A program made the position numbers and the translations under genes. The notes under the pieces are model-generated. The model did no database searches, was not told the origin of the DNA, and was given only the letters and a program-made list of their open reading frames with translations. Below, piece by piece: positions 35,216-45,225 of a DNA stretch of 64,000 bases. The stretch comes from Microlunatus panaciterrae (GTDB taxonomy: Bacteria; Actinomycetota; Actinomycetes; Propionibacteriales; Propionibacteriaceae): the NCBI RefSeq assembly GCF_016907535.1, contig NZ_JAFBCF010000001.1, forward strand, positions 2,170,001 to 2,234,000. Reading direction: 5' to 3'. Position 1 is the first letter of the stretch. The number at the start of each line of letters is the position of its first letter.

Positions 35216-37129
35216 ATGCATGACTTCCCTCCGGTGGTTCCGGAATTCCCTCAGCGCTTCCGATCCGCGGCTACGGCTGCGCCCGGCGGCGGCCCTGCCA
35301 TACCCGGCCCCAGCCTCCCTGACACCCGTTCTCCGGCGCGCTACCTGGTCTGGATGGTGCGCCAGCAGGCCGATGTCGTGATCACCGGCGCCTTCGTCGG
35401 CATCCTGTGGTTCCTGCCCGGATCGGTCGGCCCGTTCCTGGTCGGCCGAGCGGTCGATCAGGGCATCACCGGAGGGTCGACCGAGGCGCTGCTGAAGTGG
35501 TGCCTGCTGCTGCTGTTGATCGTCCTGGTCGGCGGGGTCTTCGGCATCGTGATGCACACCTTCGCGGTCCGTAGCTGGCTGATCGCGCTGTACCGCACGA
35601 CCAAGCTGGTCACCCGGAAGACCACCCAGATGGGGCATGTGATGCCGCAGCGGGCGCCGACCGGCGAGATCTTGAGTGTCTCCTCCGGCGACTCCGACCA
35701 GTTCGGTGCGCTGATGGAGTGCCTGTCGCGGGCCGCCGCCGCGCTGATGGCCTATCTGCTGGTGGCGGCCATCGTGCTCAGCACGTCGGTCCAGCTCGGG
35801 TTGGTGGTGCTGGTCGCCGCCCCGATCCTGGTCGGGCTGGCGATGCCGCTGCTCAAGCCGCTGCAACGTCGCCAGGCCACCGAGCGGACCCGCTCGGCGG
35901 ACCTGACCTCGATGGCCACCGACATCGTCGCCGGGCTGCGGATCCTCCGCGGCATCGGTGGTGAGCACACCTTCGGTCGCAACTACGCCGACCAGTCCCA
36001 GAAGGTGCGTCACGCAGGCGTCTCCGCTGGGACCTGGCAGGCCCTGGTGGATGCCATCGGAGTGTTGTTCTCCGGCCTGTTCCTGGTCGCTCTGACCTGG
36101 CTGGGAGCCCGTCAGGTGATCGCCGGCACTCTCACCGTCGGGCAGCTGATCAGCTTCTTCGGGTACGCACTATTCATGGTGTGGCCGATCCAGACCTTCT
36201 TCGAGCTGGCCCAGAAGTGGGTGCGTTGCCTGGTCTCGGCTCACAAGACCATCGCAGTGATGGAGCACCAGCCGCCGTGGCGCGAGGAGCGCGAACCGAA
36301 GCCGTTGCCGTTGGCGGCGCCGATCGTGGACGAGAAGTCGGGCTTCGCCGCGTCGCCGGGTCGGCTGACCCTGGTGGTGTCGGCGCTCCCCGACGACTCG
36401 GCTGCGCTGGCCGACCGGCTGGGCCGCTACCTGCCGGCGGACACCGACCCCGTCAGCGCCGAGCTGGACGAGGGCATCAAGGGCCGGGCGGCGCGCCAGG
36501 CCCGGGCCGAGCGTCAGCAGGCCCGCGCCCGCCGCGCTGCCCGCGACTTGGAGATCGCCCACGGCCGATGGGGCGTACGGGTCGGCGACGTCGATCTCGC
36601 CGAGGCGACGATGGCCGACGTCCGCCGCCACATCATGGTCAGTGACACGGCCAGCCTGGTGTTCGCCGGCACGTTGCAGTCTGCGCTCGACCCGCACCAG
36701 GTGCTGACCCGCAGCCAGGCCGAGCAGGTCCTGCACGTCGCGGCCGCGGAGGACGTCTTCGAGGCCATGCCGGGTGGCTGGCAGGGTCGGATCGACGAAC
36801 GCGGTCGGGGCCTGTCGGGTGGCCAGCGGCAGCGTCTGGTGCTGGCCCGGGCGCTCGCCACGGACCCGGAGATCCTGGTCCTGGTGGAGCCGACCTCGGC
36901 CGTCGACGCCCACACCGAGGCCATGATCGCCGAACGGCTGGCGGCGCACCGACGGGGACGGACAACGATCGTGATGAGCGTCTCCCCGCTGCTGCTGCAT
37001 TACGCCGACGACGTGGCCTTCCTGCAGGACGGCCACGTCGTGGCCCAGGGCCGGCACGAGGACCTGCTGCGCAACAACCGCGACTACCGCAGGGTGGTCG
37101 CGCGGAACATGGAGGAGATCGATGTCTAG
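35216..37129 (+). CDS. ABC exporter half-transporter, degenerate ATP site
   Basis: 637 residues: six-helix transmembrane domain (about 45-335), then a nucleotide domain (about 360-637). Where Walker A should be, the text is LTLVVSALPDDSAALADRL (about 384-402), with no G-x-x-G-x-G-K-S/T. Walker B reads LVLVEPTSAVD with Val557 in place of the magnesium-binding Asp, and the switch histidine is replaced (VMSVSP). The signature GLSGGQRQRLVLARAL (about 532) is intact. An Arg/Ala-rich helix (AARQARAERQQARARRAARD) sits in the nucleotide domain. Overlaps the next ABC gene by 8 bases; together they form one exporter. Substrate unknown. Confidence 0.9.
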   Translation: MHDFPPVVPEFPQRFRSAATAAPGGGPAIPGPSLPDTRSPARYLVWMVRQQADVVITGAFVGILWFLPGSVGPFLVGRAVDQGITGGSTEALLKWCLLLLLIVLVGGVFGIVMHTFAVRSWLIALYRTTKLVTRKTTQMGHVMPQRAPTGEILSVSSGDSDQFGALMECLSRAAAALMAYLLVAAIVLSTSVQLGLVVLVAAPILVGLAMPLLKPLQRRQATERTRSADLTSMATDIVAGLRILRGIGGEHTFGRNYADQSQKVRHAGVSAGTWQALVDAIGVLFSGLFLVALTWLGARQVIAGTLTVGQLISFFGYALFMVWPIQTFFELAQKWVRCLVSAHKTIAVMEHQPPWREEREPKPLPLAAPIVDEKSGFAASPGRLTLVVSALPDDSAALADRLGRYLPADTDPVSAELDEGIKGRAARQARAERQQARARRAARDLEIAHGRWGVRVGDVDLAEATMADVRRHIMVSDTASLVFAGTLQSALDPHQVLTRSQAEQVLHVAAAEDVFEAMPGGWQGRIDERGRGLSGGQRQRLVLARALATDPEILVLVEPTSAVDAHTEAMIAERLAAHRRGRTTIVMSVSPLLLHYADDVAFLQDGHVVAQGRHEDLLRNNRDYRRVVARNMEEIDV

Positions 37130-39071
37130 CGGACCCGGAGCGATGGCGGTGGATACCCGGCTGCCCGGCTCCGCCGAGACCTGGAGCGCCGAGCCGGTCC
37201 CCGCGTCCCGGGTCCCGGCAGAGCTGCGGCCGCCGACCCAGGGCTCCGTCCCTGCCCGGCTGGCGGCCTGGCGGCGGCGGCACCTGCTGCGTGAGCAGCG
37301 GGCCCGTGACTACTACTCCTCGTCGCGTACGCCTGAGCGCGGCCTGCCGGTGGCGGGCAGCGGTGCCGTGGCCACCTTCGTCGGTGGTCTGATCGCCACC
37401 CGCAAGAAGCTGATCACGGCTCTGCTGCTGTTGAACGCGCTCGCGGCGGTGGCCGGTCTGGTGGTGCCGCGCATTCTGGGGTCCCTGGTCGACCTTGCCA
37501 CCTCGGGCGGCTCGTTGGCCGACACCCTGAACGGGTTGACCCTCGCCGTCGCCGCTGTGGTGGTGACGCAGGCTCTGCTCACCTTCCTGGCTCGCTGGAC
37601 CTCGTCGGTGTTCGGCCAGGACCTGCTCGCCGCTGCCCGCGAGTACATCGTCCGTACGGTGCTCAGCCTGCCGCTCGGGCGGGTGGAGAGCGCCAGCTCG
37701 GGTGACCTGGTGACCCGGGTGACACGCGACGTCGGCACCATGAGCGAGAGTGTGCGGTATGCGTTGCCGGAGGCGGTGATCGCCGCGGTGACGACCGTGC
37801 TGACGGTGCTGGCGATGATCTTGAACTCGCCGCTGCTGGCGTTGCCCCTGCTGGTGTCCGCGCCGCTGCTGGTGGTGTCGGTCCGGCGCTACCTGAAGCG
37901 GGCTCCGCAGGGCTACATCACCGAGGGCGGCAGCTATTCGACGATCAACACCACTCTGACGGAGACGGTCGAGGGCGCCCGCACCGTGGAGGCGCTCAAC
38001 CTGCAGCAGCGCCGGATCGCCATTGGTGACGACGACATCGAGCTGTCCGCACAGGCGGAGCGCTACACGATGTCGCTGCGGAACCTGCTGTTCGGCGTGC
38101 TCGACTTCGCCTACAACTCACCGCTGGTGCTGACCCTGCTGCTGGGTGGTATCGGCTATGCCGAGGGCTGGGTGACGCTGGGGCAGATCACCGCGGCGAC
38201 GATCTACATCCAGGCGGTGGTGGAACCGCTCGACCGGCTGATCGCCAACGTCGACCGGCTTCAGGTCGGGATCGCCTCCACCACCCGGTTGCTCGGCATC
38301 GCCGCCGTTCCGCAGGACCGCCAGCCTGGTGACGGCCGGCCGGACGGGGTCAACCTGGAGGGCCGCGATCTGCGGTTCGCCTACCGCGAGGGACATGATG
38401 TGCTGCATGGGGTCGACCTGACCCTGCAGCCCGGCGAACGGCTCGCGATCGTCGGCCCGAGCGGTTCCGGCAAGTCGACCCTGGGTCGGCTGCTGTCCGG
38501 CATCAACCCGCCCCGGACCGGTTCGGTCACCGTCGGCGGGGTGGAGGTCACCGAGCTGCCGTTGGACCTGCTGCGGACCCAGGTGGCGCTGGTGACCCAG
38601 GAGCACCACGTCTTCGTGGGTACCGTCCGGGACAACATCGTGCTCGCCCGGGAGTCGTCGGCCGACGAGACCGTGGTGGCCGCGCTGCAGGCCGTCGATG
38701 CCTGGGAGTGGGTGAGCAGGCTGCCCAACGGGCTTGACACCCTGCTCGGCTCGGGCAACACCTCGCTCACCCCGGCTCAGGCCCAGCAGGTGGCACTGGC
38801 CCGGTTGGTGGTGGCCGACCCGCACACCCTGGTGCTGGATGAGGCGACCTCGCTGATCGACCCCCGGACTGCGCGCCATCTGGAGGGCTCGATGGCGGCC
38901 CTGCTCGAGGGCCGGGCTGTTGTGGCCATCGCCCACCGGTTGCACACGGCGCACGATGCCGACCGGATCGCGGTCGTGATCGACGGCCGGATCGCCGAGC
39001 TCGGCAGCCACGACGAGCTGGTGGCGGCCGACGGCGAGTACGCCAGCCTCTGGCGGGCCTGGACCAGCTGA
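37122..39071 (+). CDS. ABC exporter half-transporter, intact Walker motifs
   Basis: 649 residues: N-terminal cytoplasmic extension (about 1-80), six-helix transmembrane domain and a nucleotide domain. Walker A is GPSGSGKST (about 445-453), Walker B is TLVLDEATSLID and the switch His is present (AIAHRLHT). The ABC signature is lost: NTSLTPAQAQQVALARL in place of LSGGQ. It complements its partner exactly, so the heterodimer has one complete composite ATP site (this Walker A with the partner's LSGGQ) and one defective one. No substrate gene is next to it; the following gene is on the other strand. Confidence 0.92.
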   Translation: MSSGPGAMAVDTRLPGSAETWSAEPVPASRVPAELRPPTQGSVPARLAAWRRRHLLREQRARDYYSSSRTPERGLPVAGSGAVATFVGGLIATRKKLITALLLLNALAAVAGLVVPRILGSLVDLATSGGSLADTLNGLTLAVAAVVVTQALLTFLARWTSSVFGQDLLAAAREYIVRTVLSLPLGRVESASSGDLVTRVTRDVGTMSESVRYALPEAVIAAVTTVLTVLAMILNSPLLALPLLVSAPLLVVSVRRYLKRAPQGYITEGGSYSTINTTLTETVEGARTVEALNLQQRRIAIGDDDIELSAQAERYTMSLRNLLFGVLDFAYNSPLVLTLLLGGIGYAEGWVTLGQITAATIYIQAVVEPLDRLIANVDRLQVGIASTTRLLGIAAVPQDRQPGDGRPDGVNLEGRDLRFAYREGHDVLHGVDLTLQPGERLAIVGPSGSGKSTLGRLLSGINPPRTGSVTVGGVEVTELPLDLLRTQVALVTQEHHVFVGTVRDNIVLARESSADETVVAALQAVDAWEWVSRLPNGLDTLLGSGNTSLTPAQAQQVALARLVVADPHTLVLDEATSLIDPRTARHLEGSMAALLEGRAVVAIAHRLHTAHDADRIAVVIDGRIAELGSHDELVAADGEYASLWRAWTS

Positions 39072-39106
39072 GACCCCGACCACTCCGGTCGGGGTCCCGG
39101 CGTCGG

Positions 39107-40315
39107 CTAGGACGTACGGACGGGCTGGCCGGCCTCGAAGTAGGCCACCAGGTCCTCTTCAAGCGGGGGGATGTCCAGGGCCGATCCGTTGCCGCGCAGC
39201 GACTCGGTGGCCTTGATCCCGGCGGCGACGGCCTGGCGGGCGGCGATCGGTGAGGTCTGGGTGGCGCCGCCCTCGGCCGCGAACCGGAGGAACTCCGCAA
39301 TCAGCAGCGGGTCGGCGCCGCCGTGGCCGCCGTCGTCGTCCCCGCCGATGGTGATGATCTCGTCCGGCTCGGCCCAGCCGGCGTGCCGATGGTCCCAGAT
39401 GTGGATCTGCTCGCCGGGTCCGTCGCCCTGATTCTCGATCCGGCCGGCCGTACCGATCACGGTGTAGTTGCGCCAGTAGTCCGGCGTGAAGTGGCACTGC
39501 TGGTAGGAGGCCAGCACCCCGTTGTCGAGTTGCATGGTCATCATCGAGATGTCCTCCACGTCGACCACCGGGTTGAGCCCGGTCTGCGTCGCGGGCGGCC
39601 AGTTGTCGAGGCTGTACCACTCCGTCATCCGCTGGTCGCTGCGATCGGTACGGTCGGTCACGTCGCCGTAGACGGCCAGCGATCCCATCGCCGAGACGCG
39701 CTCGGTGTAGCCGGCGGCCAGCCAGTGGATCACGTCCAGGTCGTGCGCGCCCTTCTGCAGCAGCAGGCTGGTGGAGTTGCGACGGTCGGCGTGCCAGTCC
39801 TTGAAGTAGAAGTCGCCACCATGACCGACGAAGTGGCGGCACCAGATCGCCTTCACGGCACCGATCCGGCCGCTGGTGATGAGGTCGCGCATCTGGGTGA
39901 CCACCGGCATGTGGCGCATGTTGTGCCCCACATAGAGCCTGGTGCCGGTCTCGTAGGCGACCCGGAGCACCTCGTCACAGTCCTCGATCGTGGTGGCCAG
40001 GGGCTTCTCGCAGAAGACCGGGATCCCGGCTCGCAGCGCTGGCACCGCCACCTGGGCGTGCAGGTGGTCGGGGGTCACCACCAGCACGGCGTCGAGACCG
40101 GAGGCGAGCAGGTCGTCGAGGCTGTCGGTGATGCGGGCGTCGGGGAGGGCCTTGGCGGCGTCCGCCCGGCCGCGTTCGCTGGTGTCACACACGGTGGTGA
40201 CCACCGAGCCCTGGCCGGGCTTGTGGGCGTGCCGCCACAGACCGGCCCGCATGCCGAAGCCGATGATGCCGACCCTAAGGTCGTTGCCGCTTCCGGGGGT
40301 GCTGGGGATAGTCAT
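39107..40315 (-). CDS. Gfo/Idh/MocA-family NAD(P)-dependent oxidoreductase
   Basis: 402 residues. The Rossmann fold starts with RVGIIGFGMRAGLW. CEKPLATTIEDCDEV carries the conserved E-K-P, and the substrate domain has GHNMRHMPV and LLLQKGAHDLDVIHWLA (the catalytic His-Asp area). Such enzymes oxidise sugar or inositol alcohol groups; the substrate is not clear. The ATG at 40315 follows AAGGAG; an upstream ATG at 40402 is possible but adds a low-complexity stretch. It lies between the ABC pair and a quinone oxidoreductase and appears to be a single gene. Confidence 0.85.
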   Translation of the reverse strand: MTIPSTPGSGNDLRVGIIGFGMRAGLWRHAHKPGQGSVVTTVCDTSERGRADAAKALPDARITDSLDDLLASGLDAVLVVTPDHLHAQVAVPALRAGIPVFCEKPLATTIEDCDEVLRVAYETGTRLYVGHNMRHMPVVTQMRDLITSGRIGAVKAIWCRHFVGHGGDFYFKDWHADRRNSTSLLLQKGAHDLDVIHWLAAGYTERVSAMGSLAVYGDVTDRTDRSDQRMTEWYSLDNWPPATQTGLNPVVDVEDISMMTMQLDNGVLASYQQCHFTPDYWRNYTVIGTAGRIENQGDGPGEQIHIWDHRHAGWAEPDEIITIGGDDDGGHGGADPLLIAEFLRFAAEGGATQTSPIAARQAVAAGIKATESLRGNGSALDIPPLEEDLVAYFEAGQPVRTS

Positions 40316-40444
40316 GCTGCTGTTCGTGCTCCTTGTCGTTGACGTCGATCTGGGTTGACGTTGCGGTCCTGGGTCCATCGTTGACGGTCCGAGTCTGGTC
40401 ACGGCAACCGGGTCCGCCCTAGGTACCCGGTTGGGAAGCGGTGG

Positions 40445-41419
40445 TCACCCGGTGACGAGCAGGATCTTGCCGAGGTTGTCGCCCGATTCGAGCAGCGCGT
40501 GGGCACGGGCAGCCTCGGCCAGCGGGATCCGGGTCTCCGGGGCCGGTCGGATCGCTCCGGAGGAGACCAACGGCCAGACCGTCTCGGCCACCTGGGAACA
40601 GATGGCCGTCTTCTCCGGCACCGGTCGCGACCGCAGGGTGGTGGCCATCACCTGGGCGCGTTTCGTCATCAGCGTGCCCAGGTCCAGCGTTCCCCGACGA
40701 CCGCCCTGCAGGCCGATGACCACCAGCCGCCCGCCGGTGGCCAGCAGCCCGACGTTGGCCTCCAGATAGGAAGCGCCCATGTTGTCCAGGATCACGTCGA
40801 CACCTGCTCCAGCGGTGAACTCGGAGGCCTGCGCCGCCCAGTCGGTCCGATAAGACACCGCCAGATCGGCCCCGACCGAGTGGCAGTAGTCCAGCTTGTC
40901 GGCGGCGCCGGCGGTGGCGATCACCCGGGCGCCGAGCGACCTGGCGTACTGGATGGCGAACGAGCCGATGCCCCCGGACCCACCGTGCACCAGGAACGTC
41001 TCGCCGCTGACCAGTCGTGCCAGGGACAGGTTCGAGCTCACTGTGGCGGCCACCTCGATCAGTCCCGCGGCCGTGACCAGGTCGATCCCGTCAGGCGGTG
41101 GCAGCACCTGGCCGGCGGGCACGGTCACGTACTCGGCGTAGCCGCCGCCGGCGAGCAGGGCGACGCACGGCTGGCCCGGGGCCCAGCCGGTCACCCCCGC
41201 ACCGGTCGCGGCGATCACTCCCGAACACTCCATCCCCAGCAGGGGAGAGGCACCCGGCGGCGGCGGGTAATGCCCCTGGCGCTGCAGCAGGTCAGCCCTG
41301 TTCACCCCGGCGGCGACGATCTTGACCAGGATCTCTCCGGGGCCCGCCTCAGGCGTCGGCACCTCGGTCAGCGTCAGCACCGATGGGTCTCCGGGGGACT
41401 GCAGGGTGATGGCCTTCAC
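40445..41419 (-). CDS. NAD(P)H quinone oxidoreductase (zinc-lacking MDR, PIG3-like)
   Basis: 324 residues. MDR-family blocks are AGVNRADLLQRQGHYPPPPG, GMECSGVIAATG, the NADP-binding VHGGSGGIGSFAIQYARSLGA and DVILDNMGASYLEANVGLLA. The zinc-ligand cysteines of alcohol dehydrogenases are absent, as in quinone oxidoreductase 1/PIG3 enzymes that reduce quinones or conjugated carbonyls. ATG at 41419, about 110 bases from tRNA-Ser(UGA) on the opposite strand. Confidence 0.88.
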   Translation of the reverse strand: MKAITLQSPGDPSVLTLTEVPTPEAGPGEILVKIVAAGVNRADLLQRQGHYPPPPGASPLLGMECSGVIAATGAGVTGWAPGQPCVALLAGGGYAEYVTVPAGQVLPPPDGIDLVTAAGLIEVAATVSSNLSLARLVSGETFLVHGGSGGIGSFAIQYARSLGARVIATAGAADKLDYCHSVGADLAVSYRTDWAAQASEFTAGAGVDVILDNMGASYLEANVGLLATGGRLVVIGLQGGRRGTLDLGTLMTKRAQVMATTLRSRPVPEKTAICSQVAETVWPLVSSGAIRPAPETRIPLAEAARAHALLESGDNLGKILLVTG

Positions 41420-41527
41420 ATCTTGAAGCGTGCCACATCCGCCCGGCCGCTCGACAACTCCCCACAGTGATCCGGGAGTGGCGCGGGTTCGCTAGGATCG
41501 GGACGCCCCAGTCAGTCGGCGGGGGTT

Positions 41528-41616
41528 GGCGAGGTCGCATAGTGGACTAGTGCAGGCGCCTTGAAAGCGCCCGAGCGGCTCAAACCGCTCCGTGGGTTCG
41601 AATCCCACCCTCGCCG
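41528..41616 (+). tRNA. tRNA-Ser, anticodon UGA
   Basis: Acceptor stem GGCGAGG pairs with CCTCGCC; the anticodon stem GGCGC/GCGCC encloses CTTGAAA, giving TGA at 41562-41564. A long variable arm (CCGAGCGGCTCAAACCGCTC) and the T arm (GTGGGTTCGAATCCCAC) are typical of tRNA-Ser. CCA is not encoded. The 3' half overlaps the end of the convergent monooxygenase frame by 37 bases. Confidence 0.97.
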
Positions 41617-42728
41617 CCGGACAACAGGGCGGTGATATCGGCCACCGCCGCCCGGGCGGTCCGTCCCACCCCGACCAGCGTCGCCGACGCCGGCCCGGTC
41701 CAGTCGCCGTAGCCCAGCAGATGGAGACGCGGCTCATCCCGCGCCCGGGTGCCGACGGTCGGGATGCGTCCGTCAGGCCCGCGCAGACCGAGCGGCACCA
41801 GGTGAGCCAGGTCGGGCCGGAAGCCCGTGCACCAGACGATCACGTCGGCCCGCTGCTCGCGACCGTCGGACCAGACAACGCCGGTCGGCGTGATCCGTTC
41901 GAACATCGGCTGCGGCACCAGGTCCCCTCGATCCCGGGCGGCGCGCACCGTCGGGACCATCACGATGTCACCGAGACCCGCGACGCCGCCCGTGTCGGGT
42001 CCGCCGGCGTCGAGGGCCCGGCGTCGCGCGGTGGCCACGTCGAACAACACCCGGCCGTCCACGTCGTCCGGCAGGAACCGTGGCGGTCGTAGCGTGACCC
42101 AGGTGGTGTCGGCGACCAGCGAGATCTCGGCAAGCAGCTGGGCGGCCGTGTTGCCACCGCCGACGACGACCACCCGACGTCCGGTGAACCCGTCGGGGCC
42201 GACGTAGTCGGCGCTGTGCAGCTGGTGCCCGCCGAACAGCTCCATCCCCGGATAGCGCGGCAGGAACGGCCGGCCCCAGGTGCCGGTGGCACTGATCACG
42301 GCTCGGGCCGACCAGGCGCCACTCGGGGTGTCGACCTCGAGGCGGCCGCGGGGGTCGCCGTCCGCCCGCCGCACCGACTGCACCCGCACCGGCCGGCGGA
42401 CCGGCAGCGCATAGCGCTGCTCATACCTGGTCAGGTAGTCGACGACGTGACTGGCGGGCGGGTAGCCGTCCTCCGGGTACGGCGGCATCGGCCAGCCGGG
42501 CAGCGAGGAGTACTCGGGTGGGGAGAACAGCCGCAGCGAGGGCCAGTTGTGCTGCCAGGCGCCGCCGGCGGCCGGTGCCGCGTCGAGCACGACGTACTCA
42601 GCGCCCGCGGTCAGTCCGGAGCGACGCAGGTAGTACGCGGCGGCGAGACCGGCCTGGCCGCCTCCGATGACGAGGACGTCGACGGTTGCTGCGGGGGCCG
42701 GTGGCGGGACGTGCACCGTCGCGGTCAT
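41580..42728 (-). CDS. FAD/NADPH-dependent monooxygenase or oxidoreductase (FMO-like)
   Basis: 382 residues. FAD binding: VDVLVIGGGQAGLAAAYYLR. A second Rossmann motif for NADPH: GRRVVVVGGGNTAAQLLAE, with ISATGTWGRPF between. This build fits flavin monooxygenases and the YhiN/CzcO-type oxidoreductases; the substrate is unknown. The last residues GGEGGIRTHGAV are the antisense of tRNA-Ser(UGA), so the C-terminus runs into the tRNA gene and the stop at 41580 lies inside it. The frame therefore overlaps a tRNA by 37 bases. ATG at 42728; divergent from kduD. Confidence 0.82.
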   Translation of the reverse strand: MTATVHVPPPAPAATVDVLVIGGGQAGLAAAYYLRRSGLTAGAEYVVLDAAPAAGGAWQHNWPSLRLFSPPEYSSLPGWPMPPYPEDGYPPASHVVDYLTRYEQRYALPVRRPVRVQSVRRADGDPRGRLEVDTPSGAWSARAVISATGTWGRPFLPRYPGMELFGGHQLHSADYVGPDGFTGRRVVVVGGGNTAAQLLAEISLVADTTWVTLRPPRFLPDDVDGRVLFDVATARRRALDAGGPDTGGVAGLGDIVMVPTVRAARDRGDLVPQPMFERITPTGVVWSDGREQRADVIVWCTGFRPDLAHLVPLGLRGPDGRIPTVGTRARDEPRLHLLGYGDWTGPASATLVGVGRTARAAVADITALLSGGEGGIRTHGAV

Positions 42729-42826
42729 CGTCGATCAGCCTACCGAGCCGGCGACAGCCGGGGATAAGGTCGGACGCAAATGACTCACCGACCGTCACTT
42801 CCCGCCAGGCCGTCGCAGGTGCGGCG

Positions 42827-43594
<768 letters not shown>

Positions 43595-43633
43595 AAGACG
43601 ACCGACGGATGAAGACGACCGAAGGAGAGAAGG

Positions 43634-44287
43634 ATGACTGATGTCGCACGCGTGCCGGCGAGCGCGACCCTGACCCGGACCAGGGTGGTGGCGGTGCTGC
43701 GCGCGCGGAACGCCGACGAGTACGCACCGGTGGTGGACGCGCTTCGCGCGGGCGGGGTGCTCAGTATCGAGCTGACCCTGTCCACACCTGGGGCGATCGA
43801 GCACCTGCCCGCCCTGCTGCGCCGCTTCGGTGACGCGGTCGAGCTGGGGGTCGGCACGGTGACCGACGTGGACCAGGCAGCGGCGGCGCTGGATGCCGGC
43901 GCCCAGTTCCTGGTGACGCCGATCACCGCCGATGCCGTCACCCGGCTGGCGGTCGAGCGCGGGGTGGCCGTCTTCCCCGGCGGGCTGACGCCCTCCGAGC
44001 TCTTCGCCGGCTGGTCCGCCGGGGCCACCGCGGTCAAGGTGTTCCCGGCCAACACCGTGGGCAGTGGCTACGTCTCGGCGCTGCGTGGACCGTTCCCCGA
44101 GATCGAGGTCATCCCGTCCGGCGGAGTGAGCATCGCGAACGCGGCCGAATGGATCCGGGCTGGTGCGATGGCCGTCAGTCTGGGCGGCCCGCTGCTGGGG
44201 GACGCCTTCGCCGGTGGGGATCTGGCCGCGCTGACGGCGCGCGCGGCCGAGGTGCGCCGGGTGGTCGACGAGGCGGCCGCGGCATGA
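43634..44287 (+). CDS. eda: 2-dehydro-3-deoxy-phosphogluconate aldolase
   Basis: 217 residues, class I aldolase. VVAVLRA with the conserved Arg, IELTLSTPGA, GVGTVTDVDQ and the Schiff-base lysine in TAVKVFPANTVGSGY are present; VIPSGGVS supplies the phosphate loop. It cleaves 2-keto-3-deoxy-6-phosphogluconate to pyruvate and glyceraldehyde-3-phosphate. The next gene starts within its stop codon (ATGA), so eda and kdgK are coupled. Confidence 0.93.
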   Translation: MTDVARVPASATLTRTRVVAVLRARNADEYAPVVDALRAGGVLSIELTLSTPGAIEHLPALLRRFGDAVELGVGTVTDVDQAAAALDAGAQFLVTPITADAVTRLAVERGVAVFPGGLTPSELFAGWSAGATAVKVFPANTVGSGYVSALRGPFPEIEVIPSGGVSIANAAEWIRAGAMAVSLGGPLLGDAFAGGDLAALTARAAEVRRVVDEAAAA

Positions 44288-45225
44288 CCGAGGTGGTGAC
44301 CTTCGGGGAGACGATGGCCCTGATCAAGGCGGACACCCCCGGGCCACTGGCGCATGTGCGCGGCATGAGCCTCGGCATCGGCGGGGCCGAGTCCAACTTC
44401 GCCATCGCGCTGGCCCGGCTGGGGACGTCGGTCACCTGGGTCGGCCGGGTCGGGCACGACAGCTTCGGCGACCTGGTGCTGCGGGAGATCGGGGCCGAGG
44501 GCGTCCGGGTGGTGTGCGCCCGCGACGAGCAGGCGCCGACCGGCCTGATGATCAAGGAACGACGCACCGACGAGTTGCTCAGGGTCTGGTACTACCGCGC
44601 AGGCAGCGCCGGGTCACGCCTGTCGCCGGCCGACATCCCCGTCGACGTCGTCAGCGGGTCGCGGCTGCTGCACGTCACCGGCATCACCCCCGGGCTGTCG
44701 GCCAGTGCGGCCGAGGCCACCTTCGCCGCCGTCGAGATCGCCAGCGCTGCGGGGGTGACGGTGTCGTTCGACCTCAACTACCGCGCGAAGCTCTGGGGAC
44801 CGGAGCAGGCGGCAGCCGTCTTCCGTTCGCTCGTCGAGCGCGCCGACGTGGTCTTCGCCGGCGAGGACGAGGCAGCGCTGGTGGTCGGTGCCGCCGAAGC
44901 GTCCCTGCAGGCGCAGCGGCTCGCTGATCTCGGACCGGCGGAGGTGGTGATCAAGCGGGGCCGGGACGGGGCCCTGGCGCTGGTCGACGGGGTCTGTCAT
45001 CAGCGTCCGGCGGTGCCGATCCGCGCGGTCGACACCGTCGGTGCCGGGGACGCCTTCGTGGCCGGCTACGTCGCCGAGCTGCTGGCCGGTCTGGGACCGG
45101 CCGCCCGGTTGGACACCGCGGTCCGGGTAGGCGCCTTCGCCTGTCTGGTGACCGGCGACTGGGAGGGCCTGCCCCGACGCGACGAGCTCAACCTGCTGGA
45201 GGCGACCGAGCCCGTCAGCCGGTGA
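44284..45225 (+). CDS. kdgK: 2-dehydro-3-deoxygluconate kinase
   Basis: 313 residues, PfkB (ribokinase) family. GGAESNFAIALARLG and GRVGHDSFG in the N-terminal half, the second signature DTVGAGDAFVAGY with the catalytic Asp near residue 250, and FDLNYRAKLW for substrate binding. It phosphorylates KDG to KDPG, the substrate of the aldolase before it. The ATG overlaps the eda stop; its own stop overlaps the next gene's GTG. Confidence 0.9.
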   Translation: MTEVVTFGETMALIKADTPGPLAHVRGMSLGIGGAESNFAIALARLGTSVTWVGRVGHDSFGDLVLREIGAEGVRVVCARDEQAPTGLMIKERRTDELLRVWYYRAGSAGSRLSPADIPVDVVSGSRLLHVTGITPGLSASAAEATFAAVEIASAAGVTVSFDLNYRAKLWGPEQAAAVFRSLVERADVVFAGEDEAALVVGAAEASLQAQRLADLGPAEVVIKRGRDGALALVDGVCHQRPAVPIRAVDTVGAGDAFVAGYVAELLAGLGPAARLDTAVRVGAFACLVTGDWEGLPRRDELNLLEATEPVSR

